The notes below the pieces were generated by a model. It saw only the letters and a program-made list of their open reading frames with translations, ran no database searches and was not told the DNA's origin. This document shows positions 46,302-54,800 of a DNA stretch of 64,000 bases, piece after piece; the stretch's first letter is position 1, and every line of letters starts with the position of its first letter. The position numbers and the translations under genes were made by a program. The stretch comes from Tenacibaculum sp. 190524A05c (GTDB lineage Bacteria; Bacteroidota; Bacteroidia; Flavobacteriales; Flavobacteriaceae): contig NZ_OZ038523.1 of assembly GCF_964036595.1 (NCBI RefSeq), positions 2,300,501-2,364,500 of the forward strand. Reading direction: 5' to 3'.

Positions 46302-47198
46302 CTAATTAAGTAAACTAATAAGTTGCTTTAAAGAAATACTTGATTCCTTCATAATTGGTAAAAACGGCCAAATATGTGGCATGTTTTCTCCATGAATTAC
46401 TTTAAATTTTACTTTTTCTTTTTGAAGTATATCTTTAAGTACTATTCCATCAGGATACATAATATCATTCTCTGCAAGAAAAAGTATAGTTTCAGGAAAA
46501 CCTTTAAAACTTCCGTAAATTGGAGATATTATAGGATCTTTTAATGAAACGTCTCCCGCACACATTTTTTTAGCACTGAAAATTCCTTTTTTAGAAAGCA
46601 TCGGATCAATAACATCGTACTTATCAATATCTGGATTAGTTAATGATGCATCCATAACCGGTGAAACAAGTTGTATTTGTTTTGGTAAAGATTTGCTATT
46701 CTTAATAAGCCTTTGTGTTAATGCAGTTACTAAAGTTCCACCTACAGAATCACCTAATAAAATAATGTTCTCGGAATCAAACTCTTCAGTTGCTTGATCA
46801 TACACAGCTTCAATATTCTCAGAGATTTCTATAATTTTATGCTCTGGTGCTTTAGGGTAATTACACAACCAAATAGTATAATCTGTTGCTTTAACTATAG
46901 TTTTAATAGTTTCCCAATGATGTTTTGCTGGACCAGAGATAAATGCACCTCCATGCACAAATACAATTAACTTATTTGAGTTATCGCTATGACGTACTTC
47001 GGTAACTTCAGTTTTTAAAACTTGAAATCTTCTTTTAATGTGTCTTTTAAAAAAACTTCCTTTAGGTTTGAAAACATCTTCTTTTCGGATTTTCTTAAAG
47101 TTTATAGGATCTTCGCTAAATAATTTTTTCAATCCTTTTAACTTGATAACCCAATGAGTCAAATAAAATGTGAAGCTTTGTTTCATATTTTTAAACAA
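46302..47198 (-). CDS. alpha/beta hydrolase (HSL/acetyl-hydrolase type)
   Basis: 298 residues. Oxyanion motif FVHGGAF, nucleophile Ser in LLGDSVGG, Asp in FLAENDIMYPDG, His in NMPHIWPF: the hormone-sensitive-lipase family pattern. Cytoplasmic by sequence (no clear signal peptide). It lies 14 bp after the upstream gene, in the operon beginning at 49137. Substrate unknown, probably a short acyl ester. Confidence 0.87.
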   Translation of the reverse strand: MFKNMKQSFTFYLTHWVIKLKGLKKLFSEDPINFKKIRKEDVFKPKGSFFKRHIKRRFQVLKTEVTEVRHSDNSNKLIVFVHGGAFISGPAKHHWETIKTIVKATDYTIWLCNYPKAPEHKIIEISENIEAVYDQATEEFDSENIILLGDSVGGTLVTALTQRLIKNSKSLPKQIQLVSPVMDASLTNPDIDKYDVIDPMLSKKGIFSAKKMCAGDVSLKDPIISPIYGSFKGFPETILFLAENDIMYPDGIVLKDILQKEKVKFKVIHGENMPHIWPFLPIMKESSISLKQLISLLN

Positions 47199-47211
47199 CT
47201 AATTCAAGAAA

Positions 47212-47844
47212 TTATTTACTTAAAGACCATTCATGCTCTACATTAAATTGAACTGCAAGCGTAAGTTTTTCGTTTGTTGAAATTTTTAGTAATACTGCTT
47301 TTGCTGAACCTTTTACTTCTTGTTTTCCTGTTTTGTAATAAGTCCCATCCTCTACCTCTCCTATATCTTTTACTGAATCAATTTTGAATTCATTTGACCC
47401 TTCAGATAATAACACATAACTATCTTGCACATCGTCTAACAAACCACTAGACTTTGCTTGGTTATAGGTTTTCTCAGTTATAATATTTTCTCCTATCGAA
47501 AAAAATGAGAGTTTATCTTGGCCTTCAAGCGTAATTGTTTTTAAGTCATACTTCCCTACTTTTAACTTCGGGTCTAATGAATTTTCTACTTTAGAAAAGC
47601 CTAAATTAAGAGGATGTTTCTCATAAAATCCTTCATCAGTCATAACGTTAAATGTAGTTATAATGGTACCTTTTCTTAAACCATTACTGCTTCTTAATTC
47701 AAACTCTCCACTACTTGAGTCTTTTCCAATTTGAATATTACAGTAATACTTAGATTTGGTTTCAGTTACATTTGAATTAGTTTCGATTTCCTTAAACGGA
47801 ATAATAGTATTGATGAATACTAACAAGACGATTTTCTTGATCAT
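47212..47844 (-). CDS. unknown exported protein
   Basis: 210 residues. Short N-terminal hydrophobic stretch (IVLLVFINTIIPF) that could be a signal peptide. The rest is beta-rich (CNIQIGKDSSSGEFEL, VGKYDLKTITLEGQ). No family recognised. Between the SRPBCC and hydrolase genes of one operon. Confidence 0.6.
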   Translation of the reverse strand: MIKKIVLLVFINTIIPFKEIETNSNVTETKSKYYCNIQIGKDSSSGEFELRSSNGLRKGTIITTFNVMTDEGFYEKHPLNLGFSKVENSLDPKLKVGKYDLKTITLEGQDKLSFFSIGENIITEKTYNQAKSSGLLDDVQDSYVLLSEGSNEFKIDSVKDIGEVEDGTYYKTGKQEVKGSAKAVLLKISTNEKLTLAVQFNVEHEWSLSK

Positions 47845-47908
47845 TTTTCTAGATATTTGGTTTTATAAATTAAATATAGTGGGTTTATTTTAATTAATAT
47901 TCAGTTCT

Positions 47909-48373
47909 TTATGTTAAATCCCATAGTAATTCCGCCAATCTATCAAAAGCTGCATCCCAACCGCTTAAAACACCTTGTTTTTCTTGTTCTAATTTGTATG
48001 CTTCCGTTGGGTGAATTACGTTAAAAGTGAAATTAGTTTTTCCTTCATCTTTCTCAAAAAACACTTCCAACACTACTCCTTCCGTTTTCGGTTTAAAGTT
48101 AGCTTCACTTACTACTTTTTTATGATTAACAATCTCCCTAAAAGCTCCTTCTGCTGTAAATGCCAGTCCATTTGGCATTGACATTATATACTTCCAATTA
48201 CTTCCTACATTAAAATCATAATTGATAATCTTGGTTTCCATTCCTTCGGGACTCCACCATTTTAGAATATACTCTGGTTTTGTGTAACATATCCAAACCA
48301 ACTCTAAAGGTGAACCAAATGTTCTTTTAAGAGTTAGTGTTCTCCTAGTTTTATCTACTATTGTTTTACTCAT
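47909..48373 (-). CDS. SRPBCC (AHSA1-type) domain protein
   Basis: 154 residues. TLTLKRTFGSPLELVWICYTKPEYILKWWSPEGM is the typical AHSA1/polyketide-cyclase-like opening and LSGWDAAFDRLAELL the typical end. The fold holds small hydrophobic ligands; no specific role is visible. Lies 29 bp after the DUF3108-like gene. Confidence 0.88.
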   Translation of the reverse strand: MSKTIVDKTRRTLTLKRTFGSPLELVWICYTKPEYILKWWSPEGMETKIINYDFNVGSNWKYIMSMPNGLAFTAEGAFREIVNHKKVVSEANFKPKTEGVVLEVFFEKDEGKTNFTFNVIHPTEAYKLEQEKQGVLSGWDAAFDRLAELLWDLT

Positions 48374-48402
48374 AAACTTTATATTAAAAATTAATAAGAC
48401 TG

Positions 48403-49137
48403 TTAATTCTTACGTTCCATAATCATTTTCCTACCTTTTGCATGTATGACTTGCTTCAGGATATCTCTAGTGAATTGATCTATATAGAAAATTATAGTTG
48501 TAGAGTTATCTGAAATATCACTAGTTGTTTGAACTTCCCAAACTGCTCTTTTCTTTCCTTTAAATTCTATTATTTTTTCTGTTGCTCCTTTAATTGATGC
48601 AGTCATTACACCAATTTTCAAATTCGGACTATAGTCAAAGATTGAAATTTTGGATTTATAGCCTTCCTCTAATGGAAGAAACCTTATAAGTTGTGGATAA
48701 AAATTACTATCAAAAAAAGAGTTCTCTACTTTCTCCAAAATTTGGGTTTTCTCTTGGTTCTGCTTATCGTAATAACTACCAGTAATGTTGTCTCCAAAAA
48801 ATAAAATAATATCTCTTTGTTGATTATAAGATGAATGATAAATCGGAGTGAAATCTTTTGAATTTACTATTGTACTGTCAATCCAACTCCCTTTTGAATT
48901 ATTCATTTTTATTTTAGTTGTTAGATAAATCTTATCACCTTCCTTATTCATAACAGTATTTACATTTCCTATTGATATTTTCTTATTATCAAAGGTCATA
49001 TACCAATCCATTTCATATGTCTCTGATTTAAGAAGATCGACATTTGAAGTATTATCCTTTGGACTTATATCGATTTGCGCGAATGATTTGACCAAGACAA
49101 ATACCGAGAACAACAAAATTTTTAGATTATGTGACAT
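48403..49137 (-). CDS. DUF3108-like exported protein
   Basis: 244 residues with a signal peptide (ILLFSVFVLVKSFAQ). Features resembling DUF3108 proteins: beta-rich, DFTPIYHSSYNQQRD, FLPLEEGYKSKI, and an end with FYIDQFTRDILKQVIHAKG. First gene of the 49137-46302 operon; its promoter shares an operator with the divergent Crp/Fnr gene. Confidence 0.72.
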   Translation of the reverse strand: MSHNLKILLFSVFVLVKSFAQIDISPKDNTSNVDLLKSETYEMDWYMTFDNKKISIGNVNTVMNKEGDKIYLTTKIKMNNSKGSWIDSTIVNSKDFTPIYHSSYNQQRDIILFFGDNITGSYYDKQNQEKTQILEKVENSFFDSNFYPQLIRFLPLEEGYKSKISIFDYSPNLKIGVMTASIKGATEKIIEFKGKKRAVWEVQTTSDISDNSTTIIFYIDQFTRDILKQVIHAKGRKMIMERKN

Positions 49138-49161
49138 TAATTCTTTTTAAATTCAACAATC

Positions 49162-49235
49162 CAAAGATTAGAATTATAGTCTGAAAATTATTTGACATTT
49201 ATCAAATAATACAATTTCTTATTCTTCTAGCTTTG
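49162..49235. promoter_or_regulatory. shared divergent Crp/Fnr operator with two promoters
   Basis: ATTATTTGA (49187-49195), 6 bp, TCAAATAAT (49202-49210): 9-bp perfect arms with the TTTGA-N6-TCAAA spacing of Crp/Fnr sites, centre 49198.5. On the plus strand TAGCTTTG starts at 49228 and on the minus strand AATCTTTG starts at 49169; each first base is exactly 29.5 bp from the centre. Neither has a clear -33 TTG, which suits activator-dependent class II promoters. Serves 49329 (plus) and 49137 (minus). Confidence 0.72.
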
Positions 49236-49328
49236 TTCTTATAATTTTCGTGCAGAAGTAACAAGTCCCTTTGTGTTTCGTCAAATCAATAACATAAGAC
49301 ATTTTTTAAGCGAAAAAAAGTATCACAA

Positions 49329-49892
49329 ATGCACAACTTGTTACGAAAATTTCAAGAAATAGCACATCTATCAAAAGAAAGTGAAATAATGCTATTGAAT
49401 ACAATTGAACGAATTGAGTATCCTGCTAAAACAAACCTACAAGAAATTGGAAAGGTTTGTAACAGCATTTACTTCGTTGAAAAAGGTGTTGCAAGAACTT
49501 ATTATTATAAAGATGGTAAAGACATAACTTATTGGATCGTAACTGAAAATGATTTTGTCGGAGCAATGGGTAGTTTTTTTACAAGAGAACCTAGCAATAA
49601 ATTAGTAGAAACTATTGAACCTTGTATACTGTGGAAATTTGATTTTGACAAACTGGAAGAACTATTTCAGGTAAATCAAGAATTGGAAAGATCAGCAAGA
49701 TTATTTTCTTATTATGGTATTGGATTATTAGAAAAACGGGCTGACAGTTTACATTTTAATACTGCTAAAGAACGTTACGATATTATCTTAGAAAAACAAC
49801 CCGATGTATTAAAACGTGTTCCTTTAGGAATAGTTGCTTCTTATTTAGGAATTACTCAAGAAACACTCAGTAGAATTAGAGCAAATAAATAA
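49329..49892 (+). CDS. Crp/Fnr-family transcriptional regulator B
   Basis: 187 residues. Effector domain about 20-115 (VCNSIYFVEKGVARTYYYKDGKDI) and C-terminal HTH with VPLGIVASYLGITQETLSRIR; E-T-L-S-R is the FNR-type reading pattern. Likely autoregulated through the operator at 49187-49210. The TAA at 49890-49892 is directly followed, in the same frame, by the open frame of regulator C. Confidence 0.9.
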   Translation: MHNLLRKFQEIAHLSKESEIMLLNTIERIEYPAKTNLQEIGKVCNSIYFVEKGVARTYYYKDGKDITYWIVTENDFVGAMGSFFTREPSNKLVETIEPCILWKFDFDKLEELFQVNQELERSARLFSYYGIGLLEKRADSLHFNTAKERYDIILEKQPDVLKRVPLGIVASYLGITQETLSRIRANK

Positions 49893-49985
49893 TATAGAAT
49901 TATTAAAGAAATAGATTACATATACGAACACTTTGAAACCTACATTAAACTTTCAGAAGAGTTAAAAGTAGAGTTAGCAAATAGA

Positions 49986-50474
49986 TTGGAACTTAAAACT
50001 TTTACTAAAGGAGAGTTAATTTTAAACGCCAATCAGATTTGTACTGAAAGCTATTTTATTCGTGAAGGAATTGTAAGAACATACTTTTTAAAAGACGGAA
50101 AAGAAATAAGTGAATATTTCTGTAGTGTAAATGAATGGGTAAATTCTCCAAAAAGTTTTATGAGAAGAACAACAGACATTTATTTTATTGACGCTATTGA
50201 AGATACAGTAGCTTTTAAATTGCATGTAAATGACCTTATGTATTTATTTGAAAAATTTCCCGAAATGGAGCGATATGCTAGATTATCAATGGGAAGTGTT
50301 TTTGGTCATTTGATGGAAAGAATTGCATCAATGCGTTTTACATCTGCAAAGGAACGCTATCTTCATTTTAAAGAAATTTATGCAAATATATATCCAAGAA
50401 TACCATTAGGTATGGTAGCTACTTATTTGGGTATTACACAAGAAACTTTGAGTAGAATAAGGTCTCAAAAATGA
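49986..50474 (+). CDS. Crp/Fnr-family transcriptional regulator C, start uncertain
   Basis: 162 residues from a TTG at 49986, but this lacks the first helix of the family. The same frame is open upstream to the TAA of regulator B (31 more codons: IIKEIDYIYEHFETYIKLSE, matching the missing N-terminus), yet this stretch has no ATG, GTG or in-frame TTG. Translation must use a rare start (ATT at 49899/49902 or ATA at 49911), read through the TAA, or give the short form. HTH IPLGMVATYLGITQETLSRIR is nearly the same as in regulator B. Confidence 0.75.
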   Translation: MELKTFTKGELILNANQICTESYFIREGIVRTYFLKDGKEISEYFCSVNEWVNSPKSFMRRTTDIYFIDAIEDTVAFKLHVNDLMYLFEKFPEMERYARLSMGSVFGHLMERIASMRFTSAKERYLHFKEIYANIYPRIPLGMVATYLGITQETLSRIRSQK

Positions 50475-50477
50475 TTA

Positions 50478-50522
50478 TTTGATATAGGTCAAAGGATTAG
50501 ACATTCTTGTTTACTAGATTTG
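50478..50522 (+). promoter_or_regulatory. Crp/Fnr operator and promoter of the hydrolase gene
   Basis: TTTGA (50478-50482), 6 bp, TCAAA (50489-50493), centre 50485.5; the left flank ATTATTTGA is identical to that of the 49187 site. TAGATTTG starts at 50515, 29.5 bp from the centre, the same distance as at 49187. ATG follows at 50541. Confidence 0.68.
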
Positions 50523-50540
50523 GTTCTAAATTAATATCGA

Positions 50541-51404
50541 ATGAGAAAAAAAATCAAAATCCTAGTAATTGTCTTTGTATCACTTTTAGTTTTCGGACTT
50601 ATATTCCTTTTCACTCACGTTCCAAAACTATCAGATAAACACGGGGTTGTAGAAGCTAAATTATACTTGGGTAATTCTGAAAACCAACCATTGTTTGTTG
50701 GTTTTGGTGGCGGTGGCGGTGGTAATGATTGGACTCGAACGTATTTAAAACAAAAACGTGATAGTTTAAACAATAGAGGATTTGCAGTATTGGCAATTGG
50801 GTATTTTAATGCTAATGGAACTCCTGAAAATTTAGATAGAATTTCTCTTGACGCTATAAAAGACACAATTTTATCTATTGCTAACCATCCTAAAATTGAT
50901 AATTCTAAAATCATATTATTCGGTGGTTCTCGTGGTGGTGAACTTGTTTTGAATTTAGCAAGTAGATACAAAGAATTTAACGGAGTAATTGCGGCATCTA
51001 CATCTCATGTTAGCTTTCCCGCAATTACAATTTATGCGAATACTTCTTCTTGGACGTACAAAGGTCAGGAAGTTCCTTATGTTCCTGCACCTTTAAAAAC
51101 GATATCACCTGCGATAAAAGGAGATTTATACACCGCGCATTCAATGATGCTTGAAGATAAAGAAGCTGTAAAAAATGCAGAAATTGAAGTTGAAAATATT
51201 AAAGGTCCAGTTTTAATCATCTCAGGTAAAAAAGACGATCAATGGCCTGCATCTCAAATGTCCGAACAAATTATGAAAAGGTTAAGGGAACATAATTTTA
51301 AACATTATCATCATCATGTTCAACTAAACGGAGGTCATGTAGCACCTTTAAAGAATTTTAATGTGGTTTATGAATTCCTTGACAATCATTTTAAAAATAA
51401 CTAA
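50541..51404 (+). CDS. alpha/beta hydrolase, BAAT C-terminal-like
   Basis: 287 residues. N-terminal membrane anchor or signal (ILVIVFVSLLVFGLIFLF). Glycine-rich oxyanion loop FGGGGGGNDW, nucleophile Ser in FGGSRGGE, Asp in SGKKDDQWPA and His in LNGGHVAP, the layout of acyl-CoA thioester hydrolase/BAAT C-terminal domains. Extracytoplasmic esterase or thioesterase of unknown substrate. Under the operator at 50478. Confidence 0.83.
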   Translation: MRKKIKILVIVFVSLLVFGLIFLFTHVPKLSDKHGVVEAKLYLGNSENQPLFVGFGGGGGGNDWTRTYLKQKRDSLNNRGFAVLAIGYFNANGTPENLDRISLDAIKDTILSIANHPKIDNSKIILFGGSRGGELVLNLASRYKEFNGVIAASTSHVSFPAITIYANTSSWTYKGQEVPYVPAPLKTISPAIKGDLYTAHSMMLEDKEAVKNAEIEVENIKGPVLIISGKKDDQWPASQMSEQIMKRLREHNFKHYHHHVQLNGGHVAPLKNFNVVYEFLDNHFKNN

Positions 51405-51541
51405 GATTACTTCACATTGATGAAACGAAATAAAGAACGCTTTGCTAAAATTTTAACTTTAAAAATTCTAAGTATGTAACACTTTTAAAAACCAAATATA
51501 ATCAACATAAATGATTATAATTAATTTGGAATTTGTTTTAA

Positions 51542-51569
51542 AAACATCACTTTTTGTGATGTTTTTTTT
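51542..51569 (+). terminator. intrinsic terminator downstream of the hydrolase
   Basis: AAACATCAC / GTGATGTTT stem, 5-nt loop, T-run. It is 137 bp after the hydrolase stop. Confidence 0.75.
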
Positions 51570-51754
51570 AGTTATAGAAAAGTTTAAAAAAGAATAAAAC
51601 CATCTCAAATAAAAATAGATGTTGGTTTTGTAATTTTTACTTGAATAAGACATAAACTAGATTAAATAATAACTTAAATTATTAAATATAACACTGGAGA
51701 TATACTAGCTGTAATAGCTTTTTTATCGGATTTCTACACATATCTCTTCACATC

Positions 51755-51785
51755 AGGGGTTCAAAAAAAATCATTCAAAACCCCT
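51755..51785 (+). promoter_or_regulatory. hairpin in the upstream region of the LRR gene
   Basis: AGGGGTT (51755-51761) pairs with AACCCCT (51779-51785) around an A-rich 17-nt loop. No T-run follows. Confidence 0.4.
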
Positions 51786-51806
51786 ATAAAACCTAGGATC
51801 TAAATT

Positions 51807-51843
51807 TTTGCACCCTTATTTGCACCCGTTCATTTCTTTGCAC
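51807..51843 (+). repeat. TTTGCACCC repeats upstream of the LRR gene
   Basis: TTTGCACCC at 51807 and 51819 and TTTGCAC at 51837: intervals of 12 and 18 bp. They end 56 bp before the ATG, so they may be a regulator site. Confidence 0.45.
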
Positions 51844-51899
51844 AAGCTCAAAAATCAAATAGTATTGCATTGTGTTTAATGTAAATCTCTTTAACAAAG

Positions 51900-54800
51900 A
51901 TGAATAAAAGAATACTTTTAGTACTAACCCTATTTTCGTTTTTCGTGTACAGTCAAAATTCTTGTACACTAGACGAAACCAAATTCACAGGAACATTTAC
52001 CACAACCACAGTTGGTGGAACAAAAATTAAAGCAAGTGATGCAACTGCTCAACATCAATTTGGAGAGCGAGTGGCTATAGATGGAAATATTGCAGTAGCA
52101 AGTTCTAGAAGTAATGAATCAGCTGCAGGTAAAGTCTATGTTTATATTAATGACGGATCTGGTAATTGGACACAACAAACGATTTTAACAGCAAGCGATA
52201 GTTTTTCTGGTGACAATTTTGGATCATCTGTTGCTATTGAAGGAAATTATGTAATTGTTGGAGCTCGTTCTCAAACTAATTCCTCAGCAGTAGATACAGG
52301 AGCAGCTTATTTATTTGAATACAATGGTTCTAATACTTGGACTGAAGTAGCTGTATTTGAACCTAGCGATGGAAGTTCTGGTGATCGATTTGGAGAATCA
52401 GTTTCTATAGAAGGGAATCTAATTTTAATTGGTGCTAGAGATGGATGTGTAGGAGGTTGTGCGTATTTATACGAAAATGACGGAACAGGAACATTTACAT
52501 ACACAGAAACGAAGTTAGAACCTCAAGTAAAATCAGATTATTCTGGAGCGCGTTTTGGATACACCGTTTTAGTTAAAGATGGTCGTGCTTATGTAGGAGG
52601 AACTAGAGATTATTCTTCCTTGGGTGATTTTGATGCAGGAAGCGTTCAAATTTGGGATCAAGCCAATGATGGAACTTGGTCACGTACCCACAGATTAAGA
52701 GGAACAGAAACTTCAGAATCTTTTGGTGGTAGTATTAGTGTAGAAGGTGATTATTTAGTTATTGGTGCATTCAACTATGCAACCAGCTCTACTCCAGAAG
52801 CTGACCAAGGAAGAGTATATATTTATAAGGCTGATGTTAATGGAGATTATTTAGACGCTAACAGAGTCATGATTCAAAATACAGATAAAGATAGCTTCAC
52901 AAATCAGCGTTTTGGATCAGCAGTCGCTTTACAAAACGGATATTTGTATGTTGGAGCTCGTGGTAATTCCGGTGAGTCAAATTCAGATGCAGTGTACATC
53001 TTTAAAGATGATGGAACGAATAACTGGACTCAATTTTCAAAATTAACCACTGGAGATTCAGTAGGATATTTTTCAAATAATGCTCTTTCAGTTTCATATC
53101 CGAATATGATTGTAGGGCAACTAAATGATCATTTTCCAAGTAGTTCTGGAGCCATCCACTTTGTTCCTTTGGCAAGTACGGTAACACCAACAGTTTCTGT
53201 TACAGAAACTACAGAGGCTCTTATTGGTCAAAATAATGCAACTATAAAACTTAGTTTTACTGATGAAGCTACACGTTCCGAAATTCAATTTAGTATTGAT
53301 GGTGGAACAACTTACCCATATACATTTAGCGACGATGCTTTGACTGGTGAAATTACTAATCTTGGTATAGGTTCGTATGATCTTAGAGCAAAATTTAATT
53401 CTGGTTCATGTGTGTTAGACTTAGGAACTGTATCTGTAAATCAGGCTCCCTATACAGCTATTCCAGATGCGAATTTTGAAGCAGCTCTTAACGCTTTAGG
53501 TTATGATGATATTGCAGGAGATGGACAAGTTCCTACTAGTACTATAGAAGTAATAACAACACTTGAATTAAACAATCAAAACATTTCTGATTTAACAGGA
53601 ATTAATGATTTTGTTGCATTAGAGTCATTAAAATTACAATATAACAATTTGACTTCTTTGGATGTTTCAAGATTAGTCAATCTTAAAACACTTTGGGCTT
53701 CAAATGGGAATATTTTCAGCACTATAGATGTTAGTAATAATACAGCACTACAAGATTTTAGGATAAGACAATATACAGGTACTTCCATTGATTTATCCAG
53801 CCTTACTTTGTTAAATCGTTTTTCATGTACGAGTTGTGATTTAACTAGTTTGGATACTAGCAATAATCCTAACTTGAGTTATTTAGATTTATGGGATTCT
53901 GAAATTAACTCTCTAGATTTAAGTACTAATACAAGTTTAGCTACACTTGATGTTTATTCTACTAAGCTTACTTCATTAGACTTATCTAAAAACACTTCTC
54001 TTATCAGCTTAACTGCAAATGATATTGCAACACTTACAAGTTTAAATGTTCAAAATGGAAACAATACGAATGTTACAAAATTTCAAGTTTCTGGCAATAC
54101 TGGACTAACCTGCATTAATGTTGATGATGCGGCTTACAGTACTACAAATTGGACTGATATTGATGCCGGAATGTACTTTTCAACATACAATTGTAGATAT
54201 ACGCAAATCCCTGATGCTAATTTTGAAGCAAGATTAAATGCTTTAGGTTATGACGATATTGCGAATGATGGGCAAGTTCCAACGGATTTAATTGAAGTGG
54301 TTACTGAACTGCAACTAGCAGGTCAAAACATTACAGACCTTACGGGTATAGAAGATTTTACAGCACTTGAAGAATTAAAAGCAAATGGTAATAATATTAC
54401 CTCAATTGACTTATCCAATAATACTGCTTTAAAATTGTTTCAAATGACAAGTAGTTCTTCTCTTGGTTCTATCAATGTAAGTAATAATCCAGTATTAGCA
54501 GATCTTCAAATTCGATCTTTAAATAGTTCTATTGATATTTCTAATCTTTCAGCATTAGATCGTTTTGCTTGTGTTGACTGTACATTTACAACTTTAAACA
54601 CTAGTGGTAATCCAAACCTTCGACATTTAGATCTTGAAGATACACCTGTTACTGCAATTGATGTGAGCACAAATACTAAATTAGAAATTCTAGAATTAGA
54701 AAACACAAAATTAGTAGAACTAGACCTATCAAAGAATACTTCATTTAAATATTTGTATGCTCAAGACATCACAACGCTATCAACGTTAAATATCCAAAAC

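Larger units (their letters stand above)
51405..51899. other. 495-bp intergenic region before the giant LRR gene
   Basis: No convincing gene (a 61-codon minus frame at 51468-51653 has no protein-like features). It holds a terminator at 51542, a hairpin at 51755 and TTTGCACCC repeats at 51807, listed separately. Confidence 0.6.

Noticed and set aside
43608..51404. The cluster as a phage-defence or mobile island
   Set aside because: No integrase, transposase, nuclease or attachment repeats were seen; gene content fits a stress or metabolite response instead.
51468..51653. 61-codon minus-strand ORF
   Set aside because: No signal, domain or ribosome-binding context; it covers a terminator hairpin.
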